Positions 39,937 to 47,946 of a stretch of 64,000 nucleotides of DNA are shown here, in pieces. Source of the DNA: Streptomyces sp. HNM0574. GTDB lineage: Bacteria; Actinomycetota; Actinomycetes; Streptomycetales; Streptomycetaceae. The position numbers were made by a program, and so were the translations under genes. The stretch's first letter is position 1; each line of letters starts with the position of its first letter. Under the pieces are notes generated by a model, which was given only the letters and a program-made list of their open reading frames with translations, did not search any database and was not told the DNA's origin. The stretch is taken from NCBI RefSeq assembly GCF_012726235.1, contig NZ_JAASAH010000016.1, positions 1-64,000 of the forward strand, written 5' to 3'.

Positions 39937-40920
39937 GTGACCTTCCGCTACGACGACGTGACGGCCGCCGCGGCCCGGATCGCCGGACACACCCGCCCGC
40001 TGACGCTCTGCCCCGCCGACCCCGGCGAGTTCCATGCCGCCGGGTCCGCCGGGTCCGCCGGGGACACGGCACGGGTGTGGCTGGCGCAGGAGTTCCTCCA
40101 GCACACCGGCTCGTTCAAGGCGCGCGGGGCGCTCAACTTCCTCTCCGCGCACCGCGCTTCGGGCACCCTGACGGACGCCGGGGTGGTCATCGCCTCCGGC
40201 GGCAACGCGGGTCTGGCCTGCGCCTGGGCCGCCGCGCGGCACGGCGTCCCCGCGGTCGTCTTCGTCCCCGAGACCGCCCCCGCGGTCAAGGTCGGCAGGC
40301 TGCGCGCGCTCGGCGCCGAGGTGCGGCAGACGGGCACGGAGTACGCGCAGGCGCAGGAGGCGTCCCGGCGGTACGTCGAGGAGACGGGCGCGCTCGCCGC
40401 GCACGCGTACGACGACCCGCTGGTCGCCGCGGGCGCGGGCACGCTGATGGAGGAGGTCCACGCGGCCCTGCCGGAGCTCGACACGGTCGTCGTCGCGGTC
40501 GGTGGCGGCGGCCTGTTCGCCGGGGTGGCGACGGCGGCGCGGGAGCACGGCGTCCGGGTCCTCGCCGTCGAGCCGGAGCACTGCCGGGCGCTGAACGCGG
40601 CGATCGGCGCCGGGGAGCCGGTCGACGTGCCGGTCGACTCCGTCGCCGCCGACTCGCTCGGCGCCCGCCGCGTCTCCGGCACCGCGCTGGAGCGGGCGCT
40701 GAGCCCGGACGTGCGCTCCCTGCTGGTGCCGGACGAGGCCGTCGCGGCGGCCCGTCGGGCGCTGTGGGACGGGCGGCGGCTGGCGGTGGAGCACGCGGCG
40801 GGCACGGCCCTGGCCGCGCTGACCTCGGGCCGGTACGCACCCGAGCCGGGCGAGCGGATCTGCGTCGTCCTGTGCGGCGCCAACACCGACCCCTCGGACC
40901 TGGCCGGCGTCCCCGCCTGA
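39937..40920 (+). CDS. PLP-dependent serine/threonine dehydratase-like enzyme
   Basis: 327 aa from GTG 39937 with TGGAG upstream. Fold-type II PLP enzyme: LQHTGSFKARGALNFL (Schiff-base Lys), ASGGNAGLACAWAA (phosphate/substrate loop), VVVAVGGGGLFAGVATA (PLP-phosphate glycine loop) and VVLCGANTDP at the end. It deaminates Ser/Thr or a related amino acid to a keto acid. No ACT regulatory domain is present, so it is the short catabolic form. Threonine dehydratase, threo-hydroxyaspartate dehydratase and serine racemase cannot be told apart by eye. Confidence 0.82.
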   Translation: MTFRYDDVTAAAARIAGHTRPLTLCPADPGEFHAAGSAGSAGDTARVWLAQEFLQHTGSFKARGALNFLSAHRASGTLTDAGVVIASGGNAGLACAWAAARHGVPAVVFVPETAPAVKVGRLRALGAEVRQTGTEYAQAQEASRRYVEETGALAAHAYDDPLVAAGAGTLMEEVHAALPELDTVVVAVGGGGLFAGVATAAREHGVRVLAVEPEHCRALNAAIGAGEPVDVPVDSVAADSLGARRVSGTALERALSPDVRSLLVPDEAVAAARRALWDGRRLAVEHAAGTALAALTSGRYAPEPGERICVVLCGANTDPSDLAGVPA

Positions 40921-41054
40921 ACCGGCCCCCGGCCAACCCATCGACCCTAGCCCCCGGCGGGCGATCGGCACGCGGGGAAGGGCGTGCGGAGGGACTTGGG
41001 GCCCGGCCGGTGTCGGTGTCCGCACGGGCCCGCGGGCCGTGAGACCAGTAAGTC

Positions 41055-41996
41055 ATGCAGTACGACAAATCCTCCGGGGTCTCCTCCCGGCCCGCGCCCG
41101 GCACCGCGTCCCGGGCCTCCGTCCGCTCGCGCCGAGCCGTGCTCACCGGTGCCGTCGGCGCCGGTGCCGCGGGTGTCTGGGCCCTCGTCGCCGGCCTGCC
41201 GGCGGGCGGCCACGACCCGACCGGGGGCCGGGCCCTCCGCGGCGCCGCCGCCCCGGGCCGCGCGCCCGGCACCTCCGCCCGCGCGGCCGCGGCCCCGGCC
41301 GCCGCCGCGCGCCCGCCCGCCCACCGCACCCGCGCCTTCGCGGGCGCCGCGCGGGGCCGCACCGGCGCGGCCGGCACGCGCCCGCCGACCTTCGTGCGGG
41401 AGCGGGCGCACCGCACCCTCCCGCGTCCCGGCAGGCGCATCGCGCTAACCTTCGACGACGGCCCGCACCCGGTGCACACCCCCGCGATCCTGCGGGTGCT
41501 GCGCCGGTACGGGGCGCAGGCCACGTTCTTCGTCCTCGGCGAGTGCGCCGCGCGGCACCGGGACCTGGTCCGCCGGATCGCGGAGGACGGGCACGTCGTC
41601 GCCAACCACACCTGGAGCCACCCCGACCTGACCCGGCTCGCGCCCGCGGGCGTCCGGGACGAGCTGGGGCGCACCAGCGAGCTGATCCACCGCACCCTCG
41701 GCGTCCCGCCGCACCTGGCCCGCGCCCCGTACGGTGCCTGGGACCGCGCCTCGCTGCGGGTGTGCGCCGGGCTGGGCATGGAGCCGGTGGGCTGGTCCGT
41801 GGACACGGCCGACTGGCAGCGGCCCGGGGTGGACGCGATCCGCTCCCGGGTGCTGCGCAGCGCGGATTCCGGCGCGATCGTGCTGGCCCACGACGGCGGC
41901 GGCGAACGGACCCAGACGGCCAGGTCGCTGGAGCAGTACCTGCCCCGGCTGCTGGACCGCGGCTTTGCCGTCGTCCCGGTCGAGATGGCCCTCTGA
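41055..41996 (+). CDS. Secreted polysaccharide deacetylase (NodB domain)
   Basis: 313 aa. The N-terminus RSRRAVLTGAVGAGAAGVWALVAG is a likely twin-arginine signal, followed by an ~80-residue Ala/Arg/Pro-rich linker. The NodB domain has ALTFDDGPHPVHT (Asp134 base, Asp135 metal), metal ligands His185 and His189 in NHTWSHPDL, RAPYGAWD, WSVDTADW and VLAHDGGGER. It removes N-acetyl groups from peptidoglycan or chitin oligomers outside the cell. ATG 41055 has no obvious SD. The 41997-42120 gap after it holds only the palindrome at 42049. Confidence 0.87.
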   Translation: MQYDKSSGVSSRPAPGTASRASVRSRRAVLTGAVGAGAAGVWALVAGLPAGGHDPTGGRALRGAAAPGRAPGTSARAAAAPAAAARPPAHRTRAFAGAARGRTGAAGTRPPTFVRERAHRTLPRPGRRIALTFDDGPHPVHTPAILRVLRRYGAQATFFVLGECAARHRDLVRRIAEDGHVVANHTWSHPDLTRLAPAGVRDELGRTSELIHRTLGVPPHLARAPYGAWDRASLRVCAGLGMEPVGWSVDTADWQRPGVDAIRSRVLRSADSGAIVLAHDGGGERTQTARSLEQYLPRLLDRGFAVVPVEMAL

Positions 41997-42048
41997 CCCG
42001 CGTCCGGCGCGGGCCGCGTTCCGGGGCGGATCGGCCTTCCGGAGGAGC

Positions 42049-42062
42049 GGGTCCTAGGACCC
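42049..42062. promoter_or_regulatory. Perfect 14-bp palindrome before the DHA2 exporter
   Basis: GGGTCCTAGGACCC is fully self-complementary and lies 58 bp upstream of the exporter start. It is a likely operator for a dimeric regulator not encoded nearby. Confidence 0.55.
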
Positions 42063-42120
42063 CGGCGGACGGGGCGTACGCCGAACATCCCGCTGTGCGG
42101 TGTCGGTGCCGGGTGCGAGC

Positions 42121-43809
42121 ATGTCGGTCATGGTCCGAACGTCTCCAGAACCCGGCACACCCGCGTCCACCGCCGCGTCCCCGACAGAGCGTCGCGGCGC
42201 TCCCGCCCATCTGTGGGCGGTGGTTCTCGCCGCGTGTGCCGGTCAGTTCCTCGTCGTGCTCGACGTCTCGGTGGTCAACGTCGCGCTGCCGTCCATGCGC
42301 GCCGACCTGGGGCTGAGCGGTGCCGGACTGCAGTGGGTGGTGAATCTCTACACGCTGACCTTCGCCGGGTTCCTGCTGCTCGGCGGGCGGACGGCGGACC
42401 TCTTCGGGCGCAAGCGCGTCTTCCTCGCCGGGCTCGGGCTGTTCACCGCGGCGAGCCTCGCGGGCGGGCTGGCGCAGGAGCCCTGGCAGCTGCTGGCGGC
42501 CCGCGCCGTGCAGGGCACGGGCGCCGCCGTCCTCGCGCCCGCGACGCTCACGATCCTCACCACCTCCTTCCCGAAGGGCCGGGCCCGCACCCGCGCGATA
42601 GGCACCTGGACGGCCGTCGGCGCGGGCGGCGGGGCGGCCGGCGGGCTCGTCGGGGGAGTGCTGACGGAGGCGCTCTCCTGGCGCTGGGTGCTGCTGATCA
42701 ACGTGCCGATCGGCGCGCTGGTGCTGATCGCCGCGGCGCTGTGGGTCACCGAGACCCGGGACGGCGCGGCGCGGCGCAAGCTGGACGTGCCGGGCGCGGT
42801 CCTCGTCACCGGCGGTCTCGGCGCGCTCGCGTACGGCATCGTCCAGTCGGAGACGGCCGGTTGGGCCTCCGCCGCCTCGCTGGTTCCGCTGGCCGCGGGG
42901 CTGGCGCTGCTGGCGGTGTTCGTCCTGGTGGAGCACCGGACGGCGGTGCCGCTGGTGCCGCTGAAGCTGTTCCGGCTGCGGACGGTGTCGGCGGCGAACG
43001 CGGCCATGTTCGTCTGCGGCCTGGCGATGTTCTCCATGTGGTATTTCGTCTCGCTGTACATGCAGCAGGTGCTGGACTACTCGCCGCTCCAGGCGGGCCT
43101 CGGCTTCATACCGCAGTCGGCGAGCATCATCATCGGCTCGAAGGCGGCGCCCCGGCTGATGCACGCCTTCGGCGCGAAGCGCCTGGCGCTGACGGGCGTC
43201 CTGTTCGCCGCCGCGGGCGCGCTCTGGCAGAGCGGGATGCACGCGGGCGGCAGCTATCCGGGGACGGTGCTCGGCCCGGGCGTCCTGCTGGCGTTCGGCG
43301 CCGGTCTCGCCTCCACCCCGCTGGCCGCCGTGGCGACCTCGGGTGTCTCCTCGGGCGACGCGGGGCTCGTCTCGGGCCTGGTCAACACCTCGCGCACGAT
43401 GGGCGGCGCGCTCGGTCTCGCCGTGCTCTCGACGGTCGCGGTGGCGCACAGCGGCGGGGAGGAGGGCCCGGCCGCGCTCGCCTCCGGCTACGGGCAGGCG
43501 TTCCTCACCAGCGCCTCGGTGCTGGCGGTGTGCTTCGTCGGCATGCTCTTCTTCCTGCCGCGCGCGGAGGCGGAGGAGCCCCCGCACGAGCCCCCGCACG
43601 AGGAGCAGCCGGACGGCCGGATTCCGCATGAGCCGCGCCAGGGCGAGCAGAAGCCCCAGGAGCACAGGCCCGGTGCGCACACGCACGACGGGCAGCGGCA
43701 CGGCGACGAGGACGGACATGAGCGGGACGCACGCGACGGGGACGGACGTACAGGTGGACCGGCCGGGGACGACGGCGGGGCCCCGGTCCCCGGAACCGCC
43801 CGCGGCTGA
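42121..43809 (+). CDS. DHA2-family MFS multidrug exporter with His/Asp/Glu-rich tail
   Basis: 562 aa from ATG 42121 (ATG 42130 possible). It has 14 helices: LVVLDVSVVNVALPSM in helix 1, GGRTADLFGRKRVFL motif A, GAGGGAAGGLVGGVLTE motif C, and NVPIGALVL. After helix 14 (VCFVGMLFFLPR) come about 85 hydrophilic residues rich in His, Asp and Glu (EEPPHEPPHEEQPDG, HEPRQ, HTHDGQRHGDEDGHERD). The tail might bind metal; its sequence may also be shaped by the SDR gene that begins inside its last 92 nt. Exports an unidentified drug or metabolite. Confidence 0.85.
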   Translation: MSVMVRTSPEPGTPASTAASPTERRGAPAHLWAVVLAACAGQFLVVLDVSVVNVALPSMRADLGLSGAGLQWVVNLYTLTFAGFLLLGGRTADLFGRKRVFLAGLGLFTAASLAGGLAQEPWQLLAARAVQGTGAAVLAPATLTILTTSFPKGRARTRAIGTWTAVGAGGGAAGGLVGGVLTEALSWRWVLLINVPIGALVLIAAALWVTETRDGAARRKLDVPGAVLVTGGLGALAYGIVQSETAGWASAASLVPLAAGLALLAVFVLVEHRTAVPLVPLKLFRLRTVSAANAAMFVCGLAMFSMWYFVSLYMQQVLDYSPLQAGLGFIPQSASIIIGSKAAPRLMHAFGAKRLALTGVLFAAAGALWQSGMHAGGSYPGTVLGPGVLLAFGAGLASTPLAAVATSGVSSGDAGLVSGLVNTSRTMGGALGLAVLSTVAVAHSGGEEGPAALASGYGQAFLTSASVLAVCFVGMLFFLPRAEAEEPPHEPPHEEQPDGRIPHEPRQGEQKPQEHRPGAHTHDGQRHGDEDGHERDARDGDGRTGGPAGDDGGAPVPGTARG

Positions 43810-44596
43810 GCACCCCGGAGAGGCCGCCCCGCGCTTCCCCGCGACGGGCCGCCGGGTGCTCGTCAGCGGTGCCTCGCGCGGCCTGGGCCGGGCGCTGGCA
43901 CGGGAGTTCGCGCGCAACGGCGACACCGTGGCCGTGCACTACGGCACCCGCCGCGAGGAGGCGGAGGAGACCCTCGCGAGCCTCCCCGGCACGGGGCACG
44001 CGCTGATCGGCGCCGACGTCTCCGACCCGGCGGACGCCGCCCGGCTGGTGGCCGAGGCGGCAGCGGCGCTCGGCGGCATCGACGTCCTGGTGAACAACGC
44101 GGCCGTCAACACCCCGCATCCGCCCGCCTCCTGCGGCTACGAGGAGTGGGCCGAGGCGTGGCAGCGGCACACCGCGGTGAACCTCCTGGGCAGCGCGTAC
44201 CTGAGCCACCGGGCGGCGGCGCACATGATCGAGCAGGGCGGGGGCGGCCGGATCGTCAACATCGGTTCGCGCGGCGCCTTCCGCGGCGAGCCGGACCACC
44301 CGGCGTACGGCGCGACGAAGGCCGCGGTGCACGCGATGGGGCAGTCGCTGGCCGTGGCGCTGGCCCCGTACGGCATCGGCGTCGCGTCCGTGGCGCCCGG
44401 TTTCTTCGCGACGGAGCGGGTCGCGCACCGGCTGGAGGGCGCCGAGGGCGAGGCGATCCGGGCGCAGAGCCCGTACGGGCGGGTGGCGCGGCCCGAGGAG
44501 ATCGCGGACGCGGTGCTGTGGCTCGCCTCGCCGCGCGCCGAGTGGAGCTCGGGCACGGTGCTGGATCTCAACGGGGCTTCCCACCTGCGGACTTGA
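43718..44596 (+). CDS. Short-chain dehydrogenase/reductase (FabG-like)
   Basis: 292 aa from ATG 43718 with GAGGAC upstream, overlapping the exporter gene by 92 nt; a later start near 43800 cannot be excluded because the first ~45 residues look non-conserved. Core SDR: VLVSGASRGLGRALA, LVNNAAVN, IVNIGSRGAF (Ser), YGATKAAVHAMGQSLA (Tyr-x3-Lys), and VAPGFFATERV. The substrate is unknown. It ends at a hairpin followed by the CTGAYG operator of the maoC gene. Confidence 0.8.
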   Translation: MSGTHATGTDVQVDRPGTTAGPRSPEPPAAEHPGEAAPRFPATGRRVLVSGASRGLGRALAREFARNGDTVAVHYGTRREEAEETLASLPGTGHALIGADVSDPADAARLVAEAAAALGGIDVLVNNAAVNTPHPPASCGYEEWAEAWQRHTAVNLLGSAYLSHRAAAHMIEQGGGGRIVNIGSRGAFRGEPDHPAYGATKAAVHAMGQSLAVALAPYGIGVASVAPGFFATERVAHRLEGAEGEAIRAQSPYGRVARPEEIADAVLWLASPRAEWSSGTVLDLNGASHLRT

Positions 44597-44598
44597 GC

Positions 44599-44619
44599 CC
44601 GTCCCGGCTTTCGGGACGG
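44599..44619 (+). terminator. Terminator after the SDR gene
   Basis: An 8-bp stem (CCGTCCCG at 44599-44606 with CGGGACGG at 44612-44619) and 5-nt loop start two nucleotides after the stop codon. Confidence 0.65.
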
Positions 44620-44635
44620 CGGCGGCAGCGCATTT

Positions 44636-44650
44636 CTGACGGGGCGTCAG
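44636..44650. promoter_or_regulatory. CTGAYG-N3-CRTCAG operator upstream of maoC, perfect palindrome
   Basis: CTGACG-GGG-CGTCAG has perfect 6-bp arms. It is the best of the five copies in the window. Confidence 0.68.
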
Positions 44651-44696
44651 GGGGCTTCCCAAGTACCGGGGCGTGCGTTATACAGGTTCCACCGGT

Positions 44697-44710
44697 GAGA
44701 ACGTGTTCTC
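44697..44710. promoter_or_regulatory. KstR-type box upstream of maoC
   Basis: GAGAACGTGTTCTC has perfect GAGAAC/GTTCTC arms and the AAC-N2-GTT core. The outer T and A of the mycobacterial consensus are G and C here. It lies 115 bp before the maoC start. Confidence 0.55.
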
Positions 44711-44740
44711 GTTCGGGGGGCTTTCTCGCCGCTCAGGTAC

Positions 44741-44782
44741 GACTCCGGCCCGACCGACGGTGCGGACGGCCGGGCCGGAGTC
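44741..44782 (+). promoter_or_regulatory. Strong hairpin in the maoC leader (possible attenuator)
   Basis: A perfect 12-bp stem (GACTCCGGCCCG at 44741-44752 with 44771-44782) and 18-nt loop, followed by TTCCC. It lies downstream of the KstR-type box and 42 nt before the ATG, so it would be inside the transcript if transcription starts at the operator. It may be a terminator/attenuator or only a stray terminator. Confidence 0.55.
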
Positions 44783-44824
44783 TTCCCCCGCGCCGTCGCC
44801 GCTGATCCGAGGAGCGTTGCCCCG

Positions 44825-45682
44825 ATGCCCATCGACGCCGAGAAGGCACTCGCCGCCGAACCCCGCCGGACCACGATCAGCTGGGGCCACAAGGACGTGC
44901 AGCTCTACCACCTGGGCCTGGGTGCGGGCGTCCCCGCGACGGACCCCCGCGAGCTGCGCTACACGCTGGAGAGCCAACTGCACGTCCTGCCCAGCTTCGC
45001 CACCGTCGCGGGAGCCGGGATGGGCGTCGTCGGGGGGATGGGCGCACCCGGCATCGACGTGGACCTCGCCGCCGTCCTGCACGGCTCCCAGAACGTCGAG
45101 ACGCACCGGCCCGTACCGGTCGACGGCGAGGCCGAACTGACCTCGCGCGTCGCCGCCGTCTACGACAAGGGCAAGGCCGCGGTGATCGTGCTGCGCACCG
45201 AGGCCGCCGACGCGGACGGCCCGCTGTGGACGGCCGACGCGCAGATCTTCGTCCGCGGCGAGGGCGGCTTCGGCGGCGAACGCGGCCCGTCCCAGCGGCT
45301 GGAGGTCCCCGAACGCGCGCCCGACCACGTGGTCGACCGGCCCGTCCGGGAGGAACAGGCCCTGCTCTACCGGCTCTCCGGCGACTGGAACCCGCTGCAC
45401 GCCGACCCCGCCTTCGCCCGGCTCGCGGGCTTCGACAAGCCGATCCTGCACGGCCTGTGCAGCTACGGCATGACCCTGAAGGCCGTCGTCGACACCGCGC
45501 TCGACGGCGAGGTCGCCCGGGTCCGCGGCTACGGCACCCGCTTCGCCGGAGTCGCCTACCCCGGCGAGACCCTGCGCGTGCGCATGTGGCGGCAGGCGGC
45601 GGACCGCATCCAGGTGACCGTCACCGCCGTCGAGCGGGACGAGGCCCCGGTCCTCGCCGACACCGTCGTCACCCACGACTGA
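44825..45682 (+). CDS. MaoC-family double hot-dog (R)-specific enoyl-CoA hydratase
   Basis: 285 aa. ATG with GAGGAGCG 9 nt upstream. It has an N-terminal hot-dog half (about 1-150) and a C-terminal catalytic half with the hydratase-2 motif DWNPLHADPAFARLAGFDKPILHGL (Asp187, His192). This is the layout of the hydratase-2 part of peroxisomal multifunctional enzyme type 2 and of mycobacterial MaoC proteins in lipid and steroid side-chain oxidation. It hydrates trans-2-enoyl-CoA to (3R)-hydroxyacyl-CoA. The Hsd4A-type SDR two genes downstream would oxidise that product, rebuilding the MFE-2 reaction pair. Confidence 0.87.
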   Translation: MPIDAEKALAAEPRRTTISWGHKDVQLYHLGLGAGVPATDPRELRYTLESQLHVLPSFATVAGAGMGVVGGMGAPGIDVDLAAVLHGSQNVETHRPVPVDGEAELTSRVAAVYDKGKAAVIVLRTEAADADGPLWTADAQIFVRGEGGFGGERGPSQRLEVPERAPDHVVDRPVREEQALLYRLSGDWNPLHADPAFARLAGFDKPILHGLCSYGMTLKAVVDTALDGEVARVRGYGTRFAGVAYPGETLRVRMWRQAADRIQVTVTAVERDEAPVLADTVVTHD

Positions 45683-45759
45683 ACCGGCGCGGCGCGGACG
45701 CCCCCGGAGAAGAGCGCACAGAGAAGGAACGTCCCGGAACGCACAGAAGGAGCCGCCCC

Positions 45760-46842
45760 GTGCGCGCAGCCGTACTGCACGAGACAGGACAGGACAAGCT
45801 CGAAGTCCTCGACGACGTCGAGACGGTGGGCCTCGGGCCCGGGAAGGTCCGGCTCCGGATGCGTGCCGCCGGGCTCTGCCACTCGGACCTCTCCGCGATG
45901 AACGGCGTGCTGCCGCAGCCCGCGCCCGTCGTCCCGGGGCACGAGGGCGCCGGCGAGGTGCTGGAGACGGGCGAGGGCGTGACCGGTCTCGCGCCGGGGG
46001 ACCGGGTGCTGGTCAGCTGGCTCCCCGCCTGCCGTACCTGCCCCTCCTGCAAGCGCGGGCAGACCCACCTGTGCCTCACCGGGTTCATGAACGCGGGAAC
46101 GCCCAACTTCAAGCGCTCCGGCGGCGGTCAGGACGTCTTCGGCTTCGCCGGGACCGGCACCTTCACCGAGGAGACCGTCGTCGACGCGGCCTGCGCCGTG
46201 CCGATCCCGGACGACCTGCCCTACGACGTCGCCGCGCTGATCGGCTGCGGGGTCACCACGGGGCTCGGCGCGGTGTTCAACACCGCGCGGGTGGAGGCCG
46301 GTTCGTCCGTCGCCGTGATCGGCTGCGGCGGTGTGGGCATCAGCGCCGTCCAGGGGGCGCGCGCTTCCGGGGCCGCGCAGGTCGTCGCCGTCGACCCGGT
46401 GGAGTCCCGGCGGGAGGCGGCGCTGCGCTTCGGCGCGACGGAGGCCGCCTCGCCCGGGGAACTCGCCGACGCCAAGCGACGGCTGACCGCCGACGAGGGC
46501 TTCGACTACGTCTTCGAGGTCGTCGGCAAGTCCGCGACCGCGCGCACCGCGTACGAGACGACGCGGCGCGGCGGCACGCTCTGCGTCGTCGGCGCGGGCG
46601 CGCTCGACGACCACCTCCAGATCAACATGTTCGAGCTGTTCTTCGACGAGAAGCGGATCCTGCCCTCCATGTACGGCGGCGGGGACGTGCTGCGCTCCTA
46701 CGACCGCGCGATCGCGCTGTGGCGCGCGGGACGCGTCGACCTCGAAGGGCTCATCACCCACCGCGTCCGGCTCGACGAGATCAACGACGCGCTCGACCAG
46801 ATGCGTTCGGGAGTGTCCCTGCGCACCTGCGTCACGATCTGA
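45760..46842 (+). CDS. Zinc-dependent alcohol dehydrogenase (class III-like MDR)
   Basis: 360 aa from GTG 45760 with AAGGAG 8 nt upstream. Catalytic zinc ligands are in AGLCHSDLS (Cys), GHEGAGE (His/Glu) and LIGCGVTTGLGAV (Cys). The structural zinc lobe is CRTCPSCKRGQTHLC. The cofactor motif is IGCGGVGISAV with Asp in VAVDPVESRR, favouring NAD. It oxidises an alcohol to an aldehyde or ketone. It is the middle gene of the maoC-adh-hsd4A-like operon, so a steroid or branched alkyl alcohol is plausible; its substrate is unproven. Confidence 0.87.
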   Translation: MRAAVLHETGQDKLEVLDDVETVGLGPGKVRLRMRAAGLCHSDLSAMNGVLPQPAPVVPGHEGAGEVLETGEGVTGLAPGDRVLVSWLPACRTCPSCKRGQTHLCLTGFMNAGTPNFKRSGGGQDVFGFAGTGTFTEETVVDAACAVPIPDDLPYDVAALIGCGVTTGLGAVFNTARVEAGSSVAVIGCGGVGISAVQGARASGAAQVVAVDPVESRREAALRFGATEAASPGELADAKRRLTADEGFDYVFEVVGKSATARTAYETTRRGGTLCVVGAGALDDHLQINMFELFFDEKRILPSMYGGGDVLRSYDRAIALWRAGRVDLEGLITHRVRLDEINDALDQMRSGVSLRTCVTI

Positions 46843-46889
46843 GCCCGCGTCCGGGAACCGTCACGCACCGTCAGAGGGGATTCGGGTAC

Positions 46890-47825
46890 ATGTCTTTGCA
46901 GGGGAAGACCGCAGTCGTCACCGGCGCGGGCCGCGGGCTCGGCCGGGTGGAGGCCCTGGAGCTGGCACGGCTCGGCGCGAACGTCGTCGTCAACGACTTC
47001 GGCCAGCCGGGCCGGGACGGCTCGGGCGAGGCGTCCGCCGCACCGGCCGAGCAGGTGGCGGCGGAGATCCGGGAGGCGGGCGGCCGGGCCACCGCGCACG
47101 TCGGGGACGTCGCCGACACCGAGCAGGCCCGCGAGCTGGTCACCGCGGCCGTCGACACCTACGGCTCCCTGGACATCCTGGTCAACAACGCGGGCATCCT
47201 CCGCGACCGGATGGTCTTCTCCATGAGCGAGGAGGAGTGGGACTCCGTCATCCGCGTCCACCTGCGCGGCCACTTCAACACCACGCACTTCGCCGCCGCA
47301 CACTGGCGCGCGGCCTCGCGGGAGGCGGGCGGCCCGGTGTACGGGCGGATCGTCAACACCTCCTCCGAATCCTTCCTCGCCGGCTCCGCCGGACAGCCCA
47401 ACTACGCGGCGGCCAAGGGCGGCATCGTCGGCCTCACCACCTCGACGGCGGCGGCGCTGACCAAGTACGGGGTGACGGTCAACGCCATCTGCCCGCGCGC
47501 CCGCACCCGCATGACGGAGGACGTCTTCCAGGGCTTCGAGGTGCCCAAGGAGGGGCTCGACCCGCTGGCACCCGAGCACGTGGCCCCGCTGGTCGGCTAC
47601 CTCGCGTCACCGGCGGCGGCGCGGGTCAACGGGCAGGTGCTGGTGGTGCACGGCGGAATGGTGGCGCTGCTGGAACGGCCCAGGGTGGCCGCGCAGTTCG
47701 ACGCGGAGGGCGAGACCTTCACGCACGAGGAGCTGGACCGGCGGCTGACCCCGTACTTCGCGGAGCGCCCGGAGAAGGAGAACTTCGCCGCGGCCGAGGT
47801 CCTGGCCCTGCGCAAGGGCGCCTGA
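46890..47825 (+). CDS. Hsd4A-like (3R)-hydroxyacyl-CoA dehydrogenase (SDR)
   Basis: 311 aa from ATG 46890 with GAGGGG upstream. SDR motifs: VVTGAGRGLGRVEALELARLGANVVVND, LVNNAGILRDRMVFSMSEEEWDSVIRVHLRGHF, NTSSESFLAGSAGQPNYAAAKGG and NAICPRARTRMT. NAG-I-LRDRM...VHLRGHF and ICPRARTxMTxDVF closely follow remembered M. tuberculosis Hsd4A (Rv3502c), the (3R)-hydroxyacyl-CoA dehydrogenase of cholesterol side-chain breakdown. The C-terminal extension (residues about 245-311) is also Hsd4A-like. It acts after the MaoC hydratase. It ends at a large terminator. Confidence 0.87.
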   Translation: MSLQGKTAVVTGAGRGLGRVEALELARLGANVVVNDFGQPGRDGSGEASAAPAEQVAAEIREAGGRATAHVGDVADTEQARELVTAAVDTYGSLDILVNNAGILRDRMVFSMSEEEWDSVIRVHLRGHFNTTHFAAAHWRAASREAGGPVYGRIVNTSSESFLAGSAGQPNYAAAKGGIVGLTTSTAAALTKYGVTVNAICPRARTRMTEDVFQGFEVPKEGLDPLAPEHVAPLVGYLASPAAARVNGQVLVVHGGMVALLERPRVAAQFDAEGETFTHEELDRRLTPYFAERPEKENFAAAEVLALRKGA

Positions 47826-47877
47826 GCGCGGGGGAGTCCGGGGGAGCGGAAGAGCCGGGGGGCGAGGGGCACCCGCG

Positions 47878-47927
47878 GCCGTGGCCCCGCCCGGCGGAGG
47901 AGAACCTCCGGCGGACGGGGCCACGGC
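47878..47927 (+). terminator. Strong terminator after the maoC operon
   Basis: A 12-bp outer stem (GCCGTGGCCCCG at 47878-47889 with 47916-47927) plus an inner CGGAGG/CCTCCG stem closed by AGAA. Confidence 0.8.
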
Positions 47928-47946
47928 GCGGGCCGACGGGTCCGCG

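Noticed and set aside
46861..46880. CCGTCA...CCGTCAG near the Hsd4A-like start considered as a CTGAYG operator
   Set aside because: The two halves are direct, not inverted, and match only part of the motif.
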